From Rubripirellula reticaptiva (GTDB taxonomy: Bacteria > Planctomycetota > Planctomycetia > Pirellulales > Pirellulaceae): a DNA stretch of 64,000 nt. The notes beneath the pieces are model-generated. The model did no database searches, was not told where the DNA came from, and saw only the letters and a program-made list of their open reading frames with translations. Positions 8,438 to 16,646 of the stretch are shown in pieces (positions within the stretch are counted from its first letter, which is position 1; each line of letters begins with the position of its first letter). The translations under genes were made by a program, and so were the position numbers. The DNA is taken from contig NZ_SJPX01000004.1 of NCBI RefSeq assembly GCF_007860175.1, forward strand, positions 967,781 through 1,031,780, written 5' to 3'.

Positions 8438-9977
8438 TGCCCAAGACGCCGGACGCAGTAATGCCACGGCGTTTAGTCATGCTCTTTCAACAACTCGCGT
8501 CGGATTTGTGTTTGCCGGCGTATCGGTTTGCGTGTTGATTTGCTCGTTAGTGGCCCACGCTTGGCCATCGCACGTGCAATTTCATTCTCTGTTGTGGATC
8601 GCGTCGCTTGCTGCTTGTTGCGCCGGAGGCTTAGTGGCGATGAGTTCCGTGCGGACTTTGCGAACCATCGAAGTCGAACTGCGCCGCGGCGCACGACAAG
8701 GTTTCACTCGCGAAGAGGGTGAATCGTCCTCGTCCTCGTCCGGTCCTGCCCCGCCGATTCGTCCTGTGATTGGATGTGATCCGATCGCCGACGGTTGGAA
8801 TGGGCTGATCGCGACTCTTGATCGTCAACAAGAACTCGGGGACGCTGCGACTCGCCAAATCAATTCACTCGATCATGAAGCCGTTACGCTTGCTCGCGCG
8901 ATGCGTGGACTGCCGGTCGCCTGGGTCATCACGGACAAAGAGGGTGGAATTCGGTTCATTTCACCAGCCGCCTCGGGGATGCTAGGCCTTTCCGAAGCCG
9001 CAAGTTCCGATGCTGATGACAATGTTTCGAAGCGCACGGTTGATCGTGATTTGCCGCAGCTACTCGGGTTGCGTGATGAAACGAGTGACGCCGCTAGTGC
9101 CGATCTGGATCAATTGCTGGGCCCGATTCGAATGGTTCACTGTCGACGGCGGTTGGTGGTTGACTCACGTGAATCACAACTGCGAATCACGCGGTCGCGA
9201 TTGGCGGGACGCCAAGGTGATATTGAGGGGATGGCGTGGGTTCTCGACGACGTGACTCAGCAACGTTTGGCTACCGAAGCTCGCGACAGTTTTTTGATGA
9301 CGGCAACGCACGAACTGCGGACGCCATTAGCAAATCTGCAAGCCTATGCCGAAGCGTTGCAGGAATCGGACGATTTGCAAGTTGAACGTCAGAAAGAGTT
9401 TTGCAACGTCATTCACAGCGAAGCAAGTCGCTTGGGCCGATTGGTGGATCAGTTGTTGACGGTCAGTCAGATGGAAGCCGGTTCGATGATCGCAAATCGG
9501 CACCAGTTGGAATTGTTGCCCATCGTTCAATACGCTAGCGATCAGTTGAAGGCGCAAGCCGAGCAAAACTCGATCACGATCGTGACACGTGTACTCGCGA
9601 AGATGCCAGTCGTGTTCGCCGATCGTGAAAAACTGCAAGCCGCGATCGTCAATTTGCTCGGTAACGCAGTCAAGTACACGCCATCCGGTGGCGAGGTCGT
9701 GTTGCGTGTTGCCGCCGATGAACGTTGGGTTCGCATCGACGTCGAAGACAACGGGCCAGGGATTCCCGACGACGAACAGTCAAAAGTGTTCGAGAAGTTC
9801 TATCGCTGTGAAGCTACTCGGGCGTCCACCCATCGTGGCAACGGACTAGGACTAGCGTTTGCACGCGAGATCGCACGCCTTCACGGTGGTGACCTTGAAC
9901 TGCGCAGTACTCTCGGCGAAGGTTCGGTGTTCACACTGCAATTGCCAATCACTCATCCTCACGAAGAAACGAAGTGA
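8430..9977 (+). CDS. membrane sensor histidine kinase
   Basis: A 515-residue kinase. The ATG at 8430 is chosen because it overlaps the preceding response-regulator stop; the frame is open upstream to 8388. Two hydrophobic segments near residues 20-65 (VGFVFAGVSVCVLICSLVA and LLWIASLAACCAGGLVAM) anchor it in the inner membrane with a very short external loop. A PAS-like domain follows (about 150-270, AWVITDKEGGIRFISPAASGML). The HisKA helix has ATHELRTPLANL with His294 as phosphoacceptor. The HATPase_c domain shows the N box (LLGNAVKYTPSGG), G1 (VEDNGPGIPD), F box (VFEKFYR) and G2 (GNGLGLAFAREIARLHGG). All catalytic motifs are intact. It ends four bases inside the STAS gene start. Confidence 0.93.
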   Translation: MSDAQDAGRSNATAFSHALSTTRVGFVFAGVSVCVLICSLVAHAWPSHVQFHSLLWIASLAACCAGGLVAMSSVRTLRTIEVELRRGARQGFTREEGESSSSSSGPAPPIRPVIGCDPIADGWNGLIATLDRQQELGDAATRQINSLDHEAVTLARAMRGLPVAWVITDKEGGIRFISPAASGMLGLSEAASSDADDNVSKRTVDRDLPQLLGLRDETSDAASADLDQLLGPIRMVHCRRRLVVDSRESQLRITRSRLAGRQGDIEGMAWVLDDVTQQRLATEARDSFLMTATHELRTPLANLQAYAEALQESDDLQVERQKEFCNVIHSEASRLGRLVDQLLTVSQMEAGSMIANRHQLELLPIVQYASDQLKAQAEQNSITIVTRVLAKMPVVFADREKLQAAIVNLLGNAVKYTPSGGEVVLRVAADERWVRIDVEDNGPGIPDDEQSKVFEKFYRCEATRASTHRGNGLGLAFAREIARLHGGDLELRSTLGEGSVFTLQLPITHPHEETK

Positions 9978-10330
9978 CGGAAATGGAAGGCAATGGAAAG
10001 ACGCGTATCGAACGACATGGGGCGATCACGGCGATTCGTCCCACGGGCCCACTTCGTGTCGACGGGCTCGAACGATTGAACCAGAACGTGCAGGCTGTGC
10101 TGGTTGGCGGAATTCCCAATGTCGTTGTTGATTTGTCTGAGACACCGCTGATTGACGGTGCCGGTTTGGAATGGATCTTGTCGCTTGATGAAACGTGTTG
10201 TCGTCGGGGCGGTTGCGTGCGATTGTGTGGCGCTAACGAACTGTGCAGCGACATTTTGCGCATCACTGGTGTCGGCAAGATCGTTCAAAAGTTTCATGAT
10301 CTGACGGCCGCGTTGGGGAGTTTTGCTTGA
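9974..10330 (+). CDS. STAS-domain protein (anti-sigma factor antagonist-like)
   Basis: A 118-residue single STAS domain. The GTG at 9974 overlaps the kinase stop (GTGA); an ATG at 9983 is an alternative start. The core shows the strand TAIRPTGPLRVDG, the VVVDLSETPLIDGAGLEW loop, and the strand GGCVRLCGANELCSDILRITGV. In SpoIIAA/RsbV the loop reads D-S-S-G with a phosphorylatable Ser. Here it is D-G-A-G, so regulation by Ser phosphorylation at that site looks impossible. Its stop (TGA 10328-10330) overlaps the ATG of the ATPase gene, so kinase, STAS protein and ATPase are translationally coupled. A scaffolding or switching role on the pilus/secretion machine is inferred. Confidence 0.85.
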   Translation: MTEMEGNGKTRIERHGAITAIRPTGPLRVDGLERLNQNVQAVLVGGIPNVVVDLSETPLIDGAGLEWILSLDETCCRRGGCVRLCGANELCSDILRITGVGKIVQKFHDLTAALGSFA

Positions 10331-12165
10331 TGCATCGCAATTCCCCACTGCCGCTGATCGACGCCGATGCGTCGCTTGCAGCCCCGATTGCGATGCCGGA
10401 TTTACGCGAGCATTTGCGTTCACGCAAACGTGGTACGCCGCTGGGGCAACGTTTGATGGAAGCAGGTTTGCTGCGTCCGGATCAATTGGACTCGGCGCTG
10501 ACTCACCAGTCGGCCGAGACAAAACGGTTGCAATCGAGGCCTGCCCATTCAGAGTCACTGCGTGCCAAACAAGGCCGAACAAAACGACTTGGCGAAGTCA
10601 TTACTGAACTTGGCTTGGTCGAAGAAGCCGACTTGATCCCGCACCTTGGCGAACAGCTTGGTGTCGAGGGTGTCCGGCTTCGCGAGGGTCTGATTGATCC
10701 GCTTGCGGTCAGCTTGATTCCTCGCCAGGATGCCGAACGACTGCATGCTTTGCCGTTGATGCGAGTGCGTGACGAGTTGGTTGTTGCGATGGCGGATCCT
10801 CATGACCTGGCCGCTTGCGATGCGCTCGCCCAATTGAGCGGTTGCCGGATTCGGCCGGTATTTACGTTGGCATCGAGTATCGAGCGACTGGTGCCACGTT
10901 GCTATGAAGACGATTTTTCGGTTGACTCGGTGACTGCCGACTTGGACGTCGAGCAACTTGAGCTTGATACCGAAGCGATCGATTTGGACTTGTCGGGTTC
11001 GATGCAGTTAGCCGAGGGTAGTCCGGTCATCAACTTGGTCAACTACGCCGTCGTGCAGGCGATCAGCCAAGGTGCTAGCGACATTCACATTGAACCGGGG
11101 GCAAAGTCAACGTCCGTTCGTTTTCGAATCGACGGCACGCTGCGCGAGGTGATGAAGCCGCGCAAAGATTTGCATGCGGCCATCGTGTCGCGGATCAAAG
11201 TGATGGCCAAATTGGACATCGCCGAACACCGGCACCCGCAAGACGGCCGTCTGCACGTTCGTTTGAATCGCCGCGATGTTGACCTTCGTGTATCAACGTT
11301 GCCGACAGTGCTGGGCGAAAAGGTCGTGATGCGAGTACTCGATCGCCAAAGCTTGACCTTTGATTTGAATCGATTGGGGATGGCTGACGATTCGTTGCAG
11401 TTGACGCATCGGATGCTTCGCCGGCCACACGGTTTGGTGTTGGTGACCGGACCGACCGGCAGCGGGAAAACAACGACGTTGTACTCGGCGATCGAGATGA
11501 TCAAAAGCGTTCAGCGGAACATCGTGACGGTCGAGGATCCCGTCGAGTATCAACTTGAACTGATCAACCAAGTGCAAGTCCAAGCCGATCTAGGGATGAC
11601 ATTCGCCAAGGCACTTCGCAGCATCTTGAGGCAAGATCCGGACGTCATCATGGTGGGCGAAATTCGTGACCGCGAAACGGCCGAAACGGCGATTCAGGCG
11701 GCTTTGACGGGCCACTTGGTGCTAAGTACGTTGCACACCAACGACAGCGCATCGGCAGTGACTCGGTTGATCGATATGGGAGTCGAGCGATTCAAAATTT
11801 CGGCCGCGCTGGTAGGGGTCGTCGCGCAGCGTTTGGTTCGTAAGTTGTGCCCGCAGTGCCGCGAAACGTATTACCCGTCGGCCAGCACGCTTGAAGAGCT
11901 TCAATACGAAGGCGACCTGCGGCATCCGTTCGCGCAAAGCCGTGGTTGTTCTCATTGCTTTGAAATGGGCTACCGCGGACGAGCGGGGATCTACGAGATT
12001 CTTGAATGCGACGCCTCTTTGCGTAGCCTGATCAATGGCGGCGCCAACCTTGATGAAATTCGTGCTGCCCATTGTGGCCCGACTCTATTGTCCGAAGGCC
12101 TGCGACTGGCAGCGTCAGGAATCACATCGATCGAAGAAGTCAGCCGTGTCGCGATGGCTGACTAA
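10330..12165 (+). CDS. GspE/PilB-type assembly ATPase
   Basis: A 611-residue hexameric traffic ATPase that powers pseudopilus or pilus extension. Two MshEN-like helical motifs lie near residues 38-57 (LGQRLMEAGLLRPDQL) and 95-120 (LGEVITELGLVEEADL); such motifs in MshE bind cyclic-di-GMP. An N2 domain follows. The catalytic core has Walker A GPTGSGKTT (Lys380), the Asp box, Walker B (LRQDPDVIMVGEIRD), the His box (LTGHLVLSTLHTNDS) and the zinc tetracysteine CPQC...CSHC typical of GspE/PilB and absent from PilT. The ATG at 10330 overlaps the STAS stop. A GGDEF/HD protein is encoded at 29809-32244, so cyclic-di-GMP input is conceivable but not shown. Confidence 0.95.
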   Translation: MHRNSPLPLIDADASLAAPIAMPDLREHLRSRKRGTPLGQRLMEAGLLRPDQLDSALTHQSAETKRLQSRPAHSESLRAKQGRTKRLGEVITELGLVEEADLIPHLGEQLGVEGVRLREGLIDPLAVSLIPRQDAERLHALPLMRVRDELVVAMADPHDLAACDALAQLSGCRIRPVFTLASSIERLVPRCYEDDFSVDSVTADLDVEQLELDTEAIDLDLSGSMQLAEGSPVINLVNYAVVQAISQGASDIHIEPGAKSTSVRFRIDGTLREVMKPRKDLHAAIVSRIKVMAKLDIAEHRHPQDGRLHVRLNRRDVDLRVSTLPTVLGEKVVMRVLDRQSLTFDLNRLGMADDSLQLTHRMLRRPHGLVLVTGPTGSGKTTTLYSAIEMIKSVQRNIVTVEDPVEYQLELINQVQVQADLGMTFAKALRSILRQDPDVIMVGEIRDRETAETAIQAALTGHLVLSTLHTNDSASAVTRLIDMGVERFKISAALVGVVAQRLVRKLCPQCRETYYPSASTLEELQYEGDLRHPFAQSRGCSHCFEMGYRGRAGIYEILECDASLRSLINGGANLDEIRAAHCGPTLLSEGLRLAASGITSIEEVSRVAMAD

Positions 12166-12210
12166 ATTTGCCGCGCCCATTTTGCCAACTGCTCCTGCAA
12201 CATCTCCAAT

Positions 12211-13377
12211 ATGCAATCCGCTTTCGCTCCTGTCGAATCGCACGCCGCAGCAATGACGGTGATTTCGATGCCTTCCAAGGTTGACTCGGGAGTTGCTGCT
12301 GCGCTCTCTGTGTCCCGCAGTGCGAGCTCGTCCGGCGGCTGGATGCCGGTTTCGTCGGGCGGTGTTTTGTTGGCAATCAATCAATTGGCGGTGATGAGCC
12401 AAAACGGAATCGAGATCGCGGACGCACTCGAAAGCGTCGCGAAGCACTGTCCCGATGAACGCTTGGCAAAATCGCTCAGACGAATTCACGAGTCCGTCAA
12501 TTCAGGTTTGTCGTTTTCGCAAGCCGTCGCAATGCACGGTCGCTATTTTCCGGCGACGCTATCGCCAATGCTGGCTGCCGCCGAGCAGTCGGGCGAGGTG
12601 CCGCAAACCTTGGGCCGCGTTTGCTCGCGGATGCGAGGTGAGCTGCAGATGCGAGGCACGATCGTCGGGTCACTGATTTATCCAGCGATCCTGATTGGTG
12701 CGTCAACCGTCGTGATGTCGGCGCTGGTCTTGGGTGTCTTGCCTCAGTTCAGTCGTGTGTTCGAATCAATGGGAAAACCGGTGCCGTATTATACGCAGTG
12801 GTTGCTGTCGTTCGGTGATTTCTGTCGCGAAAGTTGGTGGTGGGGGCTGCCGCTGATCATGGCGACGATCACCGCGGTGGTGACGCTTCGTTCGCACGCC
12901 ATCGTTCAACAACCGTTGGGGCGATTTTTGATGTATAGCCCAATGGTCCGCGATGCGTACCGGCCGATGCAGGCTGGTCGCGTGCTGCGAACGATCGCGG
13001 GAATGGTGCAGGGCGGTGTGCCGATGTTGCAAGCGGTTCGACTGTCGCGGCAAACGACCAGTGACCTGCATTGGCAGAACTTGCTAAGCCGCGTTGAATC
13101 GCATTTGATCGATGGTCTTTCGGCGTCAGCCGCGATCGCCGAAGCCGACTTCGTTCCACCCGAGACGTCTCAGATGATGGCGATGGCCGAGCGAACAGGG
13201 CGCGTCGCTGAGGTGCTCGAAGACATCGGAGCCTTCTATGAGGAAGAAGGAGCAAGGCGTGTCAAGCGTTTGGTCGTCGCGCTCGAACCGATGGTGATTT
13301 TGTTCATGGGCGTTCTTGTTGCCGCCATTGTGATGTCAGTGATGTTGCCGATGTTGGACATGTCAACGATCCGGTAA
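12211..13377 (+). CDS. GspF/PilC-type inner-membrane platform protein
   Basis: A 388-residue protein with two copies of the T2SSF domain. The first cytoplasmic helical bundle (about 48-150, FSQAVAMHGRYFPATL, AAAEQSGEVPQTLGRV) is followed by a membrane segment (LIYPAILIGASTVVMSALVLGVLP). A second membrane segment (WWWGLPLIMATITAVVTL) precedes the second bundle (LRTIAGMVQGGVPMLQAV, MMAMAERTGRVAEVLEDI), and a C-terminal membrane helix closes it (LVVALEPMVILFMGVLVAAIVMS). This order is diagnostic of GspF/PilC, the polytopic partner of the assembly ATPase. It starts 45 bp after the GspE-like gene. The first 45 residues are a Ser/Ala-rich extension. MTVISMPSK (codon 15) could be the true start. Confidence 0.93.
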   Translation: MQSAFAPVESHAAAMTVISMPSKVDSGVAAALSVSRSASSSGGWMPVSSGGVLLAINQLAVMSQNGIEIADALESVAKHCPDERLAKSLRRIHESVNSGLSFSQAVAMHGRYFPATLSPMLAAAEQSGEVPQTLGRVCSRMRGELQMRGTIVGSLIYPAILIGASTVVMSALVLGVLPQFSRVFESMGKPVPYYTQWLLSFGDFCRESWWWGLPLIMATITAVVTLRSHAIVQQPLGRFLMYSPMVRDAYRPMQAGRVLRTIAGMVQGGVPMLQAVRLSRQTTSDLHWQNLLSRVESHLIDGLSASAAIAEADFVPPETSQMMAMAERTGRVAEVLEDIGAFYEEEGARRVKRLVVALEPMVILFMGVLVAAIVMSVMLPMLDMSTIR

Positions 13378-13486
13378 TGACAGTGGGACCGATTGACGCG
13401 GTTGCCCTGCCCGCGTGCGGTGTCGAATCGGCCGGCTCGGGTGTCTCGGCGTGACTTGTGACGCCGCAGTGACGTAAACACTAAGA

Positions 13487-13510
13487 GACTCGTTTCAATG
13501 CGAGTCTTTT
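13487..13510 (+). terminator. possible terminator or attenuator inside the cluster
   Basis: GACTCG (13487-13492) and CGAGTC (13501-13506) form a 6-bp stem with an 8-nt loop, followed by TTTT. It lies in the 159-bp gap between the GspF-like and PilM-like genes, so it may partly separate two transcription units of the cluster. The short T tract makes it a modest candidate. Confidence 0.5.
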
Positions 13511-13536
13511 AAGTTCCAAATCCGTTCGGACGTTCC

Positions 13537-14598
13537 ATGCGCCATCCACTGTCCCTTTCGTCGCTCGCTACAAAAGCTGGCACCGCCTTGTCCGGCGGAC
13601 GGCGGCGGACGCGGTTTGTGGGCATCGACATCGGGATTGACCGCGTTACGGTGGCTTCGATGGGATGGTCGTCATCGCCTGCGCGATCATCGGGCAAGGC
13701 TTTGACTTTGGGATGGATGTCCCGCAGTCAGTTCAAGCTGCCCATGGACCCATGGGACCCGCCGCAAAGCGATTGGGTCGAAACAGTCACCGAGGTATTG
13801 CAAAGCCAATTGCCTCGCTGCATCGATGGGCATCGTGTGGCTGCGGCGATCTCGTTGCCACCTACATGGGTCCACTACCAAACCATCGTGCCAAGCGAAA
13901 TCGATGCGACTCGCCGTCAGTGTGACTTGATGTTTGGCAGTTCGTTGTTCAAAAGCGCCGCTCACTTGAATCATTGGCCGGTGGTTGCCGGTTGCGAGCC
14001 CCGCTTGATCGCCGCGACATCTTCATCGGCCGCTGTCGCCGTGGCGCAAAGCGTTGCGTCGGTCGGTTACGAGGTTCAATCGATCTTGCCGCACGGGGCA
14101 GCCCTTTGGCACGCGTCGTCGGTAACCGCGATTGCACCTTCGGCAATCTTGTTGCTCGAACCGGTTGGTGGACTCATTGCACTGCCTAGCTCATTGGGCG
14201 ATTCGTCAAATCCTCCATCGTGCGGACTCTGTCGAGTTCTTCCCGTTTGCGAATCGGATGCTGTTCGGTCGAACCACTGCGATGAACTGGAACCTTGGCT
14301 CGACACTGTCGCCCAAGAATACGAAGCCACTATTCGCTATGCCAACCGCGTCGGGGCCGAAATCGATACTCAGTCCCCTGTCCTGATTGCCGGGCGACTT
14401 GCGGCGATCGCCGGTGTTGGCCGAATGTTGGCTAGCATGATCAATCGTCCCGTCGCCACTTGGCGCTACGCTGGCCGAATTCGGCCGAGTGATTCCCGAA
14501 ACGCCGATTGTCTCGGCGACGCTTGCGAAGCCATTGCCCTGTCGCTGGCTTACTGTGCCGTCGGACTTGTCTCGCGTCCATCGGGAGCTTCACGATGA
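13537..14598 (+). CDS. PilM/GspL-like actin-fold assembly protein
   Basis: A 353-residue protein with an actin/FtsA-type ATPase fold resembling PilM. After a basic 25-residue N-terminus the first phosphate loop is FVGIDIGIDRVTVASM. A segment VAAAISLPPTWVHYQTIVP and a later strand AAVAVAQSVASVGYEVQSILP match the PilM pattern, and a second glycine-rich loop (PVLIAGRLAAIAGVGRML) is present. In type IV pili PilM is cytoplasmic and binds the N-terminus of PilN. Consistent with this, the next genes encode PilN- and PilO-like membrane proteins with ATGA stop/start overlaps. GspL of type II systems has the same fold but is fused to a membrane helix; this protein has none. Homology is distant, so it is named by fold and neighbourhood. 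Confidence 0.75.
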   Translation: MRHPLSLSSLATKAGTALSGGRRRTRFVGIDIGIDRVTVASMGWSSSPARSSGKALTLGWMSRSQFKLPMDPWDPPQSDWVETVTEVLQSQLPRCIDGHRVAAAISLPPTWVHYQTIVPSEIDATRRQCDLMFGSSLFKSAAHLNHWPVVAGCEPRLIAATSSSAAVAVAQSVASVGYEVQSILPHGAALWHASSVTAIAPSAILLLEPVGGLIALPSSLGDSSNPPSCGLCRVLPVCESDAVRSNHCDELEPWLDTVAQEYEATIRYANRVGAEIDTQSPVLIAGRLAAIAGVGRMLASMINRPVATWRYAGRIRPSDSRNADCLGDACEAIALSLAYCAVGLVSRPSGASR

Positions 14599-15275
14599 CG
14601 ATACAAGTTGCGGAAGTTCTGAACGCTGGCCGATCGCCGCTGCAATCGTTTGATCTGTTGCCTGCGAGTTTTGGGCACCAGCAAAAGCTGCGTCAGGTTC
14701 GGCTTGGCTACGCAACCATCATTGTTGCATTGATAGCGGTGTTTGTTGCTGCCGCTATCGCGACGGCCGTGCGTCGAACACAGAGACACCGCAATTATCA
14801 ACAGATTGCCGCAGTTGCGATGCCGCTGATGCAGCTTCGCCAGCAAGTATTGCAAATTCAGTCGTCAAACGAAAAGCGAATGCAGTGGATCGGGCAGGTC
14901 GAGTCTGCTCGCCCCAACGACGACTTGCTGCAAACAATCGACTCCTTCGCTGCTGCAACAGCCGACCTGTTGCCGACGATCGCAATTCAAACGTTGCACA
15001 TTCGTTTGCCGATCGAGTACGCCGCCGGGCCAGCGGCTGATTCAAAAACAACATCCCATGTTAGTCCGCCTTCGTGGGCGACACCAAAGCTTGACGCAAT
15101 TGCCTCGGTCGGTGCAGACGCGCCCATTGATCGTTGGTTGACGCAGCTCAACCAAAGTCCGCGGGTTTCATCGGCATCAGCAATCGGCGTTCAATCCCAG
15201 CGTGATCTCGGCGACAAACTGGATCGACCCGTCACGATCAAAGCCATGCCAATCTCAACGGGAGTATTGCCATGA
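14595..15275 (+). CDS. PilN-like inner-membrane assembly protein
   Basis: A 226-residue bitopic protein. The ATG at 14595 overlaps the stop of the PilM-like gene (ATGA). A cytoplasmic N-terminus of about 37 residues (including SFDLLPASFG, which resembles the INLLP-type PilM-binding motif of PilN) is followed by one membrane helix (about 42-60, TIIVALIAVFVAAAIATAV). A helical periplasmic region (QQIAAVAMPLMQLRQQVLQ) and a ferredoxin-like C-terminal domain follow. The LLP signature, topology and position between PilM-like and PilO-like genes support a PilN role, although the sequence is divergent. Its stop overlaps the next start by ATGA. Confidence 0.72.
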   Translation: MTIQVAEVLNAGRSPLQSFDLLPASFGHQQKLRQVRLGYATIIVALIAVFVAAAIATAVRRTQRHRNYQQIAAVAMPLMQLRQQVLQIQSSNEKRMQWIGQVESARPNDDLLQTIDSFAAATADLLPTIAIQTLHIRLPIEYAAGPAADSKTTSHVSPPSWATPKLDAIASVGADAPIDRWLTQLNQSPRVSSASAIGVQSQRDLGDKLDRPVTIKAMPISTGVLP

Positions 15276-15991
15276 CAAACCAGAATCGATTTGACGGCGT
15301 TTGTTCCAGTTGGGTGGCACGACATGTTCTGTCGATCACTAGCAACTTAGTTCGCTGCCACGCGTTGGGGATGGTGGTGATTACATTGCTTGTCATCGGG
15401 ACGGGTTGGGTTTCGACTTTGGATCACCGCTCGACGGCCTCGATGGTCTATCAATCGGTCAACGTTGATCTTGGAGATGCGAAAGCCGTCGTTGCAAGTG
15501 CCGACGGATGGCGGTTGGCGCATGGCATCGCCACTCGCCGGAGCGAAGATGTCGAAAACGCCGCGATGGATATCGCGAAATGGCTGCCTCAGCGATTGGA
15601 GTGGACCGACGTCGAAACACGACTCAGAAAGGTCGCGAATTCCTGTCGTTTGGATTTGTCGATGGTCGAGTCGGGGCCGCGTCATACGGGAAGCCGCGTC
15701 GCGGTGCTGACCGGCCAGTGTCAGATTCAGGGCGGCTATGGCGACCTGTGCAAATTTCTGAATGCATTAACCCAGGCAGACCTGGAAACGGGTGCGGTTC
15801 CCATTTCAGCAAGTGAGATCACGCTGACCCACAACGCTCGCATACCTCGCAGCGACGGACAAGCCGCTTGCCATGCAGTGTTGAAGATTCGAGTTCCCTA
15901 CGGGTCCCCCGGCACCGCCGCCGCAAATTTGTTGCCCTCCGATTCGATATCAACGTCAACCGAAGGAAAGTTTGCTGATGTCAGTCGCTAA
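15272..15991 (+). CDS. PilO/GspM-like inner-membrane assembly protein
   Basis: A 239-residue bitopic protein that starts on the stop of the PilN-like gene. One membrane helix (about 31-52, ALGMVVITLLVIGTGWVSTL) is followed by a periplasmic domain. Its second half (RVAVLTGQCQIQGGYGDLCKFLNALTQ) has the beta-alpha-beta pattern of the PilO/GspM ferredoxin-like domain, in which G-x-Y-x-x-L/I-x-x-F-L-x-x-L is the recurrent motif. PilO pairs with PilN in the inner-membrane ring of the pilus machine. The last 30 residues are Ser/Thr/Pro-rich. The assignment relies on that motif and on gene order. Confidence 0.72.
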   Translation: MTNQNRFDGVCSSWVARHVLSITSNLVRCHALGMVVITLLVIGTGWVSTLDHRSTASMVYQSVNVDLGDAKAVVASADGWRLAHGIATRRSEDVENAAMDIAKWLPQRLEWTDVETRLRKVANSCRLDLSMVESGPRHTGSRVAVLTGQCQIQGGYGDLCKFLNALTQADLETGAVPISASEITLTHNARIPRSDGQAACHAVLKIRVPYGSPGTAAANLLPSDSISTSTEGKFADVSR

Positions 15992-16478
15992 ACCAAAACT
16001 CGAAAACTCAAAACGTCAAACCAAACAATTGATAATGGTGGGGCTACTGTCGGTCGGCTTGGTGATTGCAATCCTGGCTCAGCCATCCGGACCGGAAGGC
16101 TCAGCATGCCGACAAACAATCGACGCTTCTGTTGGGACCACTTTGGCCGGAGTGTCCGCAGTACCCATGTCGGTTCATCAAGTCGCCCCAGCACCAATGG
16201 ATTTCTCGGCAATGACTTTGCTGCCGAAGACTGGCCTCGCAACGATCGCTGAACGTCGGTTGTTCGTTCCGCCCAAGCCGCTCGACACGCAACCCACGCG
16301 AGATTCTGCTGCGACGGTTCAGGCTGTCTACGGCAGCAGGTCCAAGCATGCCGCATTGATGGGGAAAATGATCGTCAAGAACGGTCAAACGTTGAATAAC
16401 GGTGCCGCAGTCGCCACGGTCACGGCGAATGGAGTGCATCTGCAAAGCACCAATCCGAAAACGCTTGGTGGTCAGTGA
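15978..16478 (+). CDS. PilP/GspC-like periplasmic linker protein
   Basis: A 166-residue protein. The ATG at 15978 is preceded by AAGGAAAG at suitable spacing and overlaps the PilO-like gene by 14 nt; TTG at 15972 is less likely. One N-terminal membrane helix (about 20-38, QLIMVGLLSVGLVIAILA), a Pro/Ala-rich stretch, and a C-terminal beta domain (KHAALMGKMIVKNGQTLNNGAAVATVTANGVHLQ, read as two strands) follow. The G-x-x-V-x-x-G-x-x-L-x-x-G and V-x-x-N-G-V-x-L pattern is that of the HR domain of GspC, PilP and MshK, which contacts the secretin. No secretin gene is in the window. It is the last gene of the assembly cluster. Confidence 0.65.
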   Translation: MSVAKPKLENSKRQTKQLIMVGLLSVGLVIAILAQPSGPEGSACRQTIDASVGTTLAGVSAVPMSVHQVAPAPMDFSAMTLLPKTGLATIAERRLFVPPKPLDTQPTRDSAATVQAVYGSRSKHAALMGKMIVKNGQTLNNGAAVATVTANGVHLQSTNPKTLGGQ

Positions 16479-16646
16479 TTCACACTGAACTCAGGTCCGC
16501 GCCGTACCGGTCGATCGTTGCAACCGTCACGATCCGAAGTTTCGCTTTGACACGAAGAGACGGCAGAACGATGTGCCGATGATAGAACGAGGGTATTTGT
16601 TTCGCATTGATCTCTGCGTGATTCGCACAGAATTGATTCTAAAAAG

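Noticed and set aside
16547-16552. TTGACA as -35 box of fliG
   Set aside because: No -10-like hexamer is found at 16-18 bp downstream.
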